From Catalinimonas alkaloidigena (lineage in GTDB: Bacteria > Bacteroidota > Bacteroidia > Cytophagales > Flexibacteraceae), in the NCBI RefSeq assembly GCF_900100765.1, contig NZ_FNFO01000007.1:293407-357406 (forward strand): a stretch of DNA of 64,000 nucleotides. Direction: 5' to 3'. Shown piece after piece: positions 18,237 through 25,484 of this stretch; the stretch's first letter is position 1, and every line of letters begins with the position of its first letter. Made by a program: the position numbers and the translations under genes. The notes below the pieces were generated by a model. The model had not been told where the DNA came from and searched no databases. It saw only the letters and a list, made by a program, of their open reading frames with translations.

Positions 18237-18884
18237 TCAGGCGAGGGGAAGACGACAAAACGGATTGTACTTTTTTTCGTGCCCGATGGTCGTTTCGGGA
18301 CCATGGCCGGGGTAAACGACCGTTTCGTCCGGCAGGGAAAACAGGTCGGACCGAATGCTGTTCAGCAGCGTCTGGTGATCGCCGCCGGGCAGGTCGGTGC
18401 GGCCGATGCTCTCGCGAAAAAGCGTATCGCCCGCCACACAAAATCCATCCGCCGCGCTGTAAAAAACGATGTGGCCCGGCGCATGTCCCGGCACAAACCG
18501 GATCTCGAGCGATGATTCGCCGAACGTGAGCGTCGTGTTTTCTTCCAGATGATAGGCCGGCAGTACTTCCGTGTAGCCAGTGAAGCCGTAGCTGGGGGCA
18601 TAGACCTTGACCGACCGCAGCGTCTGCTCATCCAAGTGGTGGGTACCGAGGTCCACCTTGTAGTGCGAATGCACAAAATAATTGCCCAGGACGTGATCGA
18701 CATGGCCGTGGGTATTCACCAGCCGAACCACCTTCAATTGCTGTTGGGCGATGAAGTTCGTCAGGCGTTGCTCTTCTTGGGGAGTAGAACAACCCGGGTC
18801 GACAACGATGCACTCGCCCGTGGTGTCGTACAACACATACGTGTTTTCCTGAAAGGGATTGAACGTGAAACGCTGGAGCTGCAT
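18237..18884 (-). CDS. Metallo-beta-lactamase-fold hydrolase, glyoxalase II-like
   Basis: 215 residues. Zinc ligands: VNTHGHVDH (HxHxDH), FVPGHAPGH, GDTLF and VVYPGHGPET. The start LQRFTFNPFQENTYVLYD and the GRTDLPGGDH segment are typical of the YcbL/GloB-like hydrolases that act on thioesters such as S-lactoylglutathione. Physiological substrate uncertain. It is the first gene of the cluster MBL-pssA-purS, and shares a promoter region with the divergent FAD oxidoreductase gene. Confidence 0.88.
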   Translation of the reverse strand: MQLQRFTFNPFQENTYVLYDTTGECIVVDPGCSTPQEEQRLTNFIAQQQLKVVRLVNTHGHVDHVLGNYFVHSHYKVDLGTHHLDEQTLRSVKVYAPSYGFTGYTEVLPAYHLEENTTLTFGESSLEIRFVPGHAPGHIVFYSAADGFCVAGDTLFRESIGRTDLPGGDHQTLLNSIRSDLFSLPDETVVYPGHGPETTIGHEKKYNPFCRLPLA

Positions 18885-18913
18885 ACTTTTGAAGACAGGT
18901 TCGGCAAAGGAGG

Positions 18914-18923
18914 TGCAAATTTG
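18914..18923. promoter_or_regulatory. Symmetric -7 box (GCAAATTTGC) between divergent genes
   Basis: The 10-mer is a perfect palindrome, so CAAATTTG reads as a one-mismatch TAnnTTTG box on both strands. On the minus strand a TTTG (18946-18943) lies 19 nt upstream, the expected -33 spacing. On the plus strand a TTTG lies 24 nt upstream, slightly long. Confidence 0.4.
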
Positions 18924-18934
18924 CGGGAAGCAGC

Positions 18935-20035
18935 TTGTATTCCAAAACCAGTTTTTACGTGAAAGAAGTTGAGTACGTCATTGTGGGGCAGGGCCTGGCC
19001 GGTTCTGTCCTGGCACTGACCCTGTTGGAGCGGGGCCATGCGGTGCTGGTGGTGGACCAGCCGCGCCCCGACGGTGCCTCTCGGGTGGCCGCCGGACTGT
19101 ACAATCCCATCACGGGGCGCCACCTGTCGCTGACCTGGGGGGCCGCGCAGCTTTTTCCGTTCCTGCGGCAGTTTTACCCACGTTGGGAACAGCGCTGGCA
19201 CACCCGCTTTCTGCACGAAATGCCGGTATATCGGCCTTTCGGCAGCATGGAAGAGCAGAATACGCTGACCGGAAAAAGCGGTGATCCCCTCTTTGGGAAA
19301 TTCATGCGCTTGGGCGATCGCCACGCCGCCTACCGTGCGTGGGTGCACGCTCCGTACGGAGGGCTGGAGACGCTGCAATCGGGCTATCTGGACGTGCCCC
19401 ATTTTCTGGAGGCGACTCGCGCCTACCTGCACGAACGCGAAAGTTACCGGCAGGAATCGTTCGATTATCAGGAAATTAAAATATCGGACGAGGGGGTGAC
19501 CGGACCCGACTGGCGGGCCGCCCGGCTGATTTTTTGTGAGGGCGCGGCGGTGCGCAACAATCCCTGGTTTCGGGCGTTGCCGATCGTACCCAACAAAGGA
19601 GAAATTTTACGCTTGCGAACCCACACCGAGCTACCGAACGTTATCTTCAATCGCCACGTATTTATGGTGCCGGTGGCGCCGGGCGAAGTGCGGGTCGGGG
19701 CTACGTTCGACCACAGCGACCTGACGACTGTGCCTACGGAACGGGCACGCCTGGAACTGCTGGAAAAACTGCAGGGCTTGTACCCCGCAGAGACGACGGT
19801 GCTCGACCAGGTAGCGGGTCTGCGTCCCACCAGCCGCGACCGCCGTCCGCAACTGGGGCTGCACCCTACGCACCCGCAGCTCGGTATTTTTAACGGCTTG
19901 GGAACCAAAGGCGTATCGCTGGCTCCGTGGTGGGCCGAACGCTTTGCCGAATTTTTAGAAGGAAAGGCTGATCTGGACCCGCAAGTCAATATTAATCGTT
20001 ATTTTTCGTTTATCGGTAAGACCTCATCCATTTGA
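18935..20035 (+). CDS. FAD-dependent oxidoreductase (DAO / glycine oxidase-like)
   Basis: About 366 residues. A Rossmann dinucleotide motif (VIVGQGLAGSVLALTLLERG) near the N-terminus is followed by GASRVAAGLYNPITGR, which is typical of the D-amino-acid oxidase superfamily. The C-terminal VAGLRPTSRDRRPQLG and FNGLGTKGVSLAPWWAE are the FAD-closing segments (usual GLRP.T.D..P.iG and GHG..G). The substrate is unknown. The start is TTG 18935 or, 8 codons later, GTG 18959; both follow a -7-like box. Its stop lies 11 nt before the start of the next gene. Confidence 0.85.
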   Translation: MYSKTSFYVKEVEYVIVGQGLAGSVLALTLLERGHAVLVVDQPRPDGASRVAAGLYNPITGRHLSLTWGAAQLFPFLRQFYPRWEQRWHTRFLHEMPVYRPFGSMEEQNTLTGKSGDPLFGKFMRLGDRHAAYRAWVHAPYGGLETLQSGYLDVPHFLEATRAYLHERESYRQESFDYQEIKISDEGVTGPDWRAARLIFCEGAAVRNNPWFRALPIVPNKGEILRLRTHTELPNVIFNRHVFMVPVAPGEVRVGATFDHSDLTTVPTERARLELLEKLQGLYPAETTVLDQVAGLRPTSRDRRPQLGLHPTHPQLGIFNGLGTKGVSLAPWWAERFAEFLEGKADLDPQVNINRYFSFIGKTSSI

Positions 20036-20046
20036 CCTCTGCATAC

Positions 20047-23000
20047 ATGCACGTTCGATTACGCATTCTAGGGCTGCTGTTGGGCTGTGGCCTTGCCACC
20101 ACCGCGGTGGGCCAGTCGGCGCAGACTTCGTTCGGCAAAAACCGGATTCAGTACCAGCAGTTCGACTGGCAATACCTGAGCAGCAACAACTTCAACATTT
20201 ATTATTATCAGGACGGCGCTACGCTGGCCCGGCAGGCGACGTACATCGCCGAAGAAGAATTTCGACGCATCAGCGATCTGCTGGGCTTTGCGCCATACTC
20301 GCGGATCAAGCTGTTCGTCTACAGTTCCAAAGCCGACCTGCGGCAGAGCAACGTAGGGCTGGACGAAGAAAATTCGCTGGTTGGTGGGGGACAGACCAAC
20401 CTGACCAAATCCATCATCGAGATTCCGTTCGAAGGCAACCAGGAAGCATTTCGGCGCGAGATTTCGCTGGGCATTGCGCGCACGCTGGTCCGTGAAATGA
20501 TGTACGGCGGCAGCCTGAAAGACATGGTGCAGAGTTCGTACCTGCTGAGCCTACCCGACTGGTTTGCCGAAGGAGCTGCGCTCTATGCGGCAGAAGGGTG
20601 GAGCCTCCAGATGGACGACTACATGCGCGATCTGCTGATGGAAGACAACCTGCGGCGGCTGCCCCGCCTGACCGGCGAAACGGCGACCATCGCCGGGCAA
20701 TCGTTCTGGAACTACATTGCCGAAACCTACGGCAAAGGCAGCATTTCCAACATTCTGAACCTGACGCGCATCATCCGCAACGAGGAAACCAGCATCGGAA
20801 GCACGTTGGGCGTGCCCTACGACCGCATTGAATCGGACTGGGAAAGCTATTACCGTTCGGCCGCCGAGCGCGTGGAAGAAGGGCATCGCATGCCCGAAGA
20901 CAGCAAGCGCCAGCGCCGCAGCAACCGCCGCCACCTCGACTACAACGACGTGCGCATTAGCGACGATGGCCGGTACATGGCGTACTCCGAAAACGACCGG
21001 GGGCGGTTCCGTGTGATCGTCACCGACCTGCAAAACGACAAGCGGCGCATTGTGTACCGCGAAGGGTACAAAGTGCTGAAACAGGAAATCGACTCGAATT
21101 TGCCGTTACTGGCCTGGAAAGGAGAGAACGAACTGCTGATCATTTCTGTCAAGAGCGGCGAGATTGTGCTGCGCACACTGGACCTGGAAAAAGGAACGAG
21201 CGATCATCGCGAACTGACGAGCGTAAATCAGATTTCCGATGTCGACATTGCGTCCGATGGCCGTACGCTGGTGCTCAGCGCCGATCAGGACGGGCGGAAC
21301 GACCTTTACCTCTACGACTGGCGTCGCGGGAAACTGACGCGCCTGACCAACGATCTGTACGACGATCTGTCGCCCCGTTTTCTGCCCAACTCTACCGATC
21401 TGGTGTTCAGTTCGAACCGGCCTTTCGCTGCCGATACCGCCACCCTGAGTGAAGTGCAGCTCCTGAAAAAGCTGAAGAACCAACCTGCTCAACTGTTTGT
21501 GCTGCGCGACGGTCAGGTCAGTCCGCTGGCCGATGAGCCGATTTTCGGGACGCAGCCGGTACCGTTGGTCGGGGGCGATCTTCTGTTTCTGAGTGCGCAG
21601 AGCGGGATTCGTAGCCTCTACCGTTACCAGCCCGCCGCCGCCCGCACCATTCAATTGTCCGATTTTCGGCAGAACATTCTGGCGTACGATGCCCGGGGCA
21701 ACGAGACGCTCAAGCTGGCGTTTCAGATGCGCAACGACGAGCGCGAGTACATGTATTACGAACCCAGTTTTGCGGCTCAGCAAGAAGTACGCACGCAGGC
21801 CACTAACCGACAGTCATCGGCCAATGTAGATGACCCGACCCGTACCGAAAAAGGCAGTGCGACGACACCGGGCGCTGCACCGACACCAACGGACGACGAC
21901 CAGGCCCTGAGTCCGGAAGAGATCGACATCAACCACTACGTTTTCGAATCCGAGAAAGGCACCACGCCCGATGAGCAACCCGAAGAAGTGGCACCGGAGC
22001 CGCGTCCTACGTTTGTAGAAGGCCCCGCGCCCGAGGTCGTGATCCGCGGGCCGTACAAGTACACCAATCGCCTCAGTACCGACCAGGTGGTCTCCTCGTT
22101 TTATGTGGACCCGCTGCGGGTGTTAGGGTTGGGGATTCTGATCGAAACGGGCATGACGGACATGTTCGAGAATCATAAGATTCGGATCGGGGTGCTGCCC
22201 TTTACCAACAATTTGTTACAAAGCAGCCGCATTTACGGCGAATACCAGTACCTGAAAAAGCGGGTGGACTTTCGGGTGAAAGGCCGGCGCGAAATCATTT
22301 ACCACCGACTGGAAGACGACCGGGCCTACCGGTATGCGCTGGCGCGTTTCGATGCCGAGGCGTCTTATCCCTTCTCGGTGGCCAGTCGGATCAGCGGCGG
22401 TCCGCTTTACGCCCGCACCAAACTGTCGGACGAAAGTGGCATCAACCAGATTTACACGCCTGACAAAAACGAAAACTACGCGGGGGCGCAGGTCGAGTAC
22501 GTGTTCGACAATACCTTGTCCGGGGGGCTGAACATCCTGACCGGAACGCGGGTGCGCGCCCGCTTCGAACACCTCTGGAACTGGCAGAACCCCAACAAAA
22601 GCTTCGGCAACTTCTTTGTTGATGCCCGGCATTACCAACCCCTGCACCGCAACATCGTGCTGGCGCTGCGCGGTTTCTACGGCACCTTTACGGGCGGGAG
22701 CTCGGCCAAAAACTACCTGCTGGGGGGAATGGACAACTGGCTGTTTTCCAGCACCAACACCACCAACAAAGCGGACGACCCCTTGGGCACACCGCCGTCG
22801 GGCATTACGTCTACCACCGACCGCGTCGACTGGCTTTTCAACCGATTTGCGACGAACCTGCGCGGCTTCAGCTACAATACCCTGTATGGGCACAGTGTGC
22901 TGCTGTTCAATGCCGAGCTGCGCATTCCGCTGGTGCGGTATTTCTACCGCGGGCCTATCTCGTCGGCCTTTTTCCGCAACCTGCAACTGGTGGCGTTTAC

Positions 23001-23259
23001 TGATGTGGGCTCAGCCTGGACGGGCGGTTCGCCCTTCAACCGCAACAACAGCCTGAACACCCAACGCCTGCCGCTGCCGCCGGAAAACTCGTTCGAAATT
23101 ACGGTGATCAACTACCGCAATCCGTTCCTGACGGGCTATGGCGCGGGCGTGCGCACCGTGCTGCTGGGCTATTTTGTGAAGTTTGATGTAGCCTGGGGCA
23201 TGCAAGACTACAAAGTGCTGGATCCGAAACTGTACCTGACACTGGGTTATGATTTCTAA
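20047..23259 (+). CDS. Large TolB-like beta-propeller protein with C-terminal outer-membrane barrel
   Basis: 1070 residues from ATG 20047, with a signal peptide ending TTAVGQ. Residues about 40-290 resemble a gluzincin-like surface domain (FNIYYYQDGATLARQATYIAE, then LPDWFAEGAALYAAEG) but lack HExxH. Next comes a WD40/TolB-type propeller with repeated strand pairs (ISDVDIASDGRTLVLSADQD, then LYLYDWRRGKLTRLTNDLYD, LSPRFLPNSTDLVFSSNRPF). A low-complexity linker rich in Pro, Glu and Thr precedes a C-terminal barrel of about 350 residues that ends in GYDF, the terminal Phe typical of outer-membrane proteins. It is likely an outer-membrane protein displaying a propeller. Function unknown. Terminator follows. 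Confidence 0.75.
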   Translation: MHVRLRILGLLLGCGLATTAVGQSAQTSFGKNRIQYQQFDWQYLSSNNFNIYYYQDGATLARQATYIAEEEFRRISDLLGFAPYSRIKLFVYSSKADLRQSNVGLDEENSLVGGGQTNLTKSIIEIPFEGNQEAFRREISLGIARTLVREMMYGGSLKDMVQSSYLLSLPDWFAEGAALYAAEGWSLQMDDYMRDLLMEDNLRRLPRLTGETATIAGQSFWNYIAETYGKGSISNILNLTRIIRNEETSIGSTLGVPYDRIESDWESYYRSAAERVEEGHRMPEDSKRQRRSNRRHLDYNDVRISDDGRYMAYSENDRGRFRVIVTDLQNDKRRIVYREGYKVLKQEIDSNLPLLAWKGENELLIISVKSGEIVLRTLDLEKGTSDHRELTSVNQISDVDIASDGRTLVLSADQDGRNDLYLYDWRRGKLTRLTNDLYDDLSPRFLPNSTDLVFSSNRPFAADTATLSEVQLLKKLKNQPAQLFVLRDGQVSPLADEPIFGTQPVPLVGGDLLFLSAQSGIRSLYRYQPAAARTIQLSDFRQNILAYDARGNETLKLAFQMRNDEREYMYYEPSFAAQQEVRTQATNRQSSANVDDPTRTEKGSATTPGAAPTPTDDDQALSPEEIDINHYVFESEKGTTPDEQPEEVAPEPRPTFVEGPAPEVVIRGPYKYTNRLSTDQVVSSFYVDPLRVLGLGILIETGMTDMFENHKIRIGVLPFTNNLLQSSRIYGEYQYLKKRVDFRVKGRREIIYHRLEDDRAYRYALARFDAEASYPFSVASRISGGPLYARTKLSDESGINQIYTPDKNENYAGAQVEYVFDNTLSGGLNILTGTRVRARFEHLWNWQNPNKSFGNFFVDARHYQPLHRNIVLALRGFYGTFTGGSSAKNYLLGGMDNWLFSSTNTTNKADDPLGTPPSGITSTTDRVDWLFNRFATNLRGFSYNTLYGHSVLLFNAELRIPLVRYFYRGPISSAFFRNLQLVAFTDVGSAWTGGSPFNRNNSLNTQRLPLPPENSFEITVINYRNPFLTGYGAGVRTVLLGYFVKFDVAWGMQDYKVLDPKLYLTLGYDF

Positions 23260-23288
23260 ATCGTCAGGGAAATCGGATGCTTAAACAG

Positions 23289-23318
23289 AAAAGGCAGGTT
23301 CTACGACCTGCCTTTTTT
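23289..23318. terminator. Bidirectional rho-independent terminator
   Basis: A 9-bp stem AAGGCAGGT / ACCTGCCTT with a 6-nt loop is flanked by A's on the left and a six-base T tract on the right. It lies between the convergent propeller gene and purQ. Confidence 0.9.
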
Positions 23319-23343
23319 ATGGGTTAGCGCCTGGGCAGCGCAA

Positions 23344-24045
23344 TTAACTCTGGAACTGTAGTGCCTTCGCCACCACTGACTCGAACAAGGCGCGTCCGTC
23401 CGTGTTGCTCAGGGCTTCGTCGGCGGCACGTTCAGGGTGTGGCATCATGCCAAATACATTTCGCTCCGCATTGCATACCCCCGCGATGTGTTCGATCGAA
23501 CCGTTCATGTTCGCCTCGGGCGTAAGCTGACCGGATGCGTCGCAGTAGCGGAACAGAATCTGGTCATTTTCGTTGAGCTGACGCAGCGTGGCCTCGTCGG
23601 CATAGTACCGCCCTTCGGCGTGTGCCACCGGAATTTTGTAAGCTTTCTGCAGGTCGAGGGCGGCCGTCAGGGGCGAGCGGTCGGTCTGCGGACGGATGTA
23701 CACGTTTTTGCAGATAAACTTCTGCTCTACGTTGCGCAGCAGCGCCCCCGGGACCAGACCGGCCTCCGTCAGAATCTGGAATCCGTTGCAAATCCCCATC
23801 AGCATACCGCCGTTCTGCGCGTGCGCAATGACCGGCTCCATGATCGGAGAGAAGCGGGCAATCGCTCCCGAACGGAGGTAGTCACCGTACGAAAAACCGC
23901 CGGGTAACACAATCACATCGCAGCCTTGCAGGTCAGTATCCTTGTGCCAGAGACGTACCGTTTCCAGCTGCATCACGCGGCTCAGGACGTAGACCATGTC
24001 TTCGTCGCAGTTGGAGCCAGGAAAAATGACAACACCAAATTTCAT
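23344..24045 (-). CDS. purQ: Phosphoribosylformylglycinamidine synthase subunit PurQ (glutaminase)
   Basis: 233 residues from ATG 24045 (MKFGVVIFPGSNCDED); a TTG nine bases upstream falls inside the -7 box and is rejected. The class I glutamine amidotransferase triad is present: Cys in LMGICNGFQILTEAG, and His/Glu in MMPHPERA. PVAHAEGRYY is also diagnostic. PurQ supplies ammonia to PurL through PurS. It is transcribed alone, divergently from yicC. Confidence 0.97.
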   Translation of the reverse strand: MKFGVVIFPGSNCDEDMVYVLSRVMQLETVRLWHKDTDLQGCDVIVLPGGFSYGDYLRSGAIARFSPIMEPVIAHAQNGGMLMGICNGFQILTEAGLVPGALLRNVEQKFICKNVYIRPQTDRSPLTAALDLQKAYKIPVAHAEGRYYADEATLRQLNENDQILFRYCDASGQLTPEANMNGSIEHIAGVCNAERNVFGMMPHPERAADEALSNTDGRALFESVVAKALQFQS

Positions 24046-24051
24046 TACTTG

Positions 24052-24059
24052 CAAAGATA
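24052..24059 (-). promoter_or_regulatory. Promoter -7 box (TATCTTTG) of purQ, 6 nt before ATG
   Basis: A full TAnnTTTG match on the minus strand ends 6 nt before the purQ ATG, predicting a leader of only two or three bases. No clear -33 element. Confidence 0.5.
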
Positions 24060-24089
24060 GGGTTTCCGCTGTTTCTTGTGCAGTTTTAC

Positions 24090-24109
24090 GAATATTGCAG
24101 GCAATATTC
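24090..24109. repeat. Palindrome between purQ and yicC
   Basis: GAATATTGC and GCAATATTC form 9-bp perfect arms around a central AG. It lies 12 nt before the yicC start and about 30 nt upstream of the purQ -7 box, a position suited to an operator for one or both genes. The regulator is unknown. Confidence 0.5.
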
Positions 24110-24121
24110 TAATCAGTACGT

Positions 24122-25003
24122 ATGATTTTATCCATGACCGGTTACGGCTCTGCGGCCGTCGAGACCGAACAGTTCAGTATTACAGTAGAAGTGAAGGCGC
24201 TAAACTCGAAATTTCTGGATTTGGCCCTCCGTCTGCCTCGTGCGTTGAACGACCGCGAGCCGGAAGTGCGACAACTGGTCGCCCAGCGCCTGGAACGCGG
24301 AAAGATCGCCCTCATCGTCGACATCCAGGACAAGAGCGCCAATCGTGGGAAAGTACAGATCAACCAGGCGCTGCTGCGGGAATATTACGAAACGATCCGC
24401 ACCGCCGCCGCGGAGCTGGGCGCTTCTACCGAAGGGCTGTTCACCAAAGTGCTGGACATGCCGGATATTTTGCAGGCGGCCGAAGACGTGCCGGAAACCC
24501 TGACGGTCGACTGGGACGTGATACGGGGCGCGCTGGAAACCGCACTGGACAAATGCCTGCAATTCCGGACGGACGAAGGCGTAGTGCTGCAAGAGAGCCT
24601 GCGCGGCAACGTGGAGCACATCGGCGGCCTGCTGCTGCAGGTAGAGCAACAAGACCCCCGGCGTGTGGCGGCAGTCCGCGAACGCCTGCGCGACAAAGTC
24701 CGGGAACTGATTCCGGAAGAGCACGTCGACGACAGCCGCTTCGAGCAGGAAATTTTGTATTACCTCGAAAAGCTCGACATCAACGAAGAAAAAGTCCGTC
24801 TCCGGGCGCATCTGGGTTACTTCCTGGAAGTGCTGAAACAGCCGGGCCATTCCGGGAAGAAACTCCACTTTATCGCCCAGGAGATCGGACGGGAAATCAA
24901 CACCATCGGCTCGAAAGCCAACGATGCGCAGATTCAACGGTTCGTGGTCGACATGAAAGAAGAGCTGGAAAAAATCAAGGAACAGAGCATGAACGTCCTC
25001 TGA
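24122..25003 (+). CDS. yicC: YicC family endoribonuclease
   Basis: 293 residues. MILSMTGYGSAAVE followed by VEVKALNSKFLDLALRLPR is the N-terminal YicC domain, and the C-terminal RLRAHLGYFLEVL, GKKLHFIAQEIGREINTIGSKAND is the DUF1732 domain. E. coli YicC has been described as a ribonuclease acting on small RNA. Its stop is only 3 nt from the stop of the convergent NTF2-like gene, with no terminator between. Confidence 0.95.
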   Translation: MILSMTGYGSAAVETEQFSITVEVKALNSKFLDLALRLPRALNDREPEVRQLVAQRLERGKIALIVDIQDKSANRGKVQINQALLREYYETIRTAAAELGASTEGLFTKVLDMPDILQAAEDVPETLTVDWDVIRGALETALDKCLQFRTDEGVVLQESLRGNVEHIGGLLLQVEQQDPRRVAAVRERLRDKVRELIPEEHVDDSRFEQEILYYLEKLDINEEKVRLRAHLGYFLEVLKQPGHSGKKLHFIAQEIGREINTIGSKANDAQIQRFVVDMKEELEKIKEQSMNVL

Positions 25004-25006
25004 CGT

Positions 25007-25393
25007 TTACGCCTGTTGTACCTGTTGGCCCAGCGCCTTCGGATCGAAGTAGGCAAAAAAGCGCACGACTTTATCGCCGTTGGTCTCCAGGATGCTCACG
25101 CCCCGGTACGAGACGTCCTGGCCCTTGCCGTTGTCGCCTTCGGTGGTCCACTCCAGCGCAACGGTGTGGTCGTTTATGATTTTGTTTTGAAACGTAGAGT
25201 GTACGTCACCGAACGTTTCGCGGTAGTGCGTCCAGAATTTCCGAGCTTCGTCGGTCCCGTGAAACTTCTCGTTCGAGACCAGGTTGCCCACTTCACAGTC
25301 GTCGGCAAATAACGACACGATCGTATCCACATCGTGGTCCGATTCCAGTTTCTGTAAAGCTTCTATGAATTGATCTGCCAGTTGCGTAGCCAT
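25007..25393 (-). CDS. NTF2-like / SnoaL-like protein
   Basis: 128 residues from ATG 25393 (MATQLADQFIEALQKLE). The pattern DTIVSLFADDCEV, EKFHGTDEARKFWTHYRETFGDVHSTFQ, then VALEWTTEGDN, YRGVSILETNGDKVVRFFAYFDP is the SnoaL-type ketosteroid-isomerase-like cone fold, used by many small enzymes and binding proteins. No signal peptide. The substrate cannot be told. It stands alone, convergent with yicC. Confidence 0.85.
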   Translation of the reverse strand: MATQLADQFIEALQKLESDHDVDTIVSLFADDCEVGNLVSNEKFHGTDEARKFWTHYRETFGDVHSTFQNKIINDHTVALEWTTEGDNGKGQDVSYRGVSILETNGDKVVRFFAYFDPKALGQQVQQA

Positions 25394-25484
25394 AATTGCG
25401 TTGGTTATACGTTTGAAAATCAAAAAGTTATTATCAAACCAACCGCTAAGTCGGGCAGATGTTTACCAACACGGACGAAACGCT

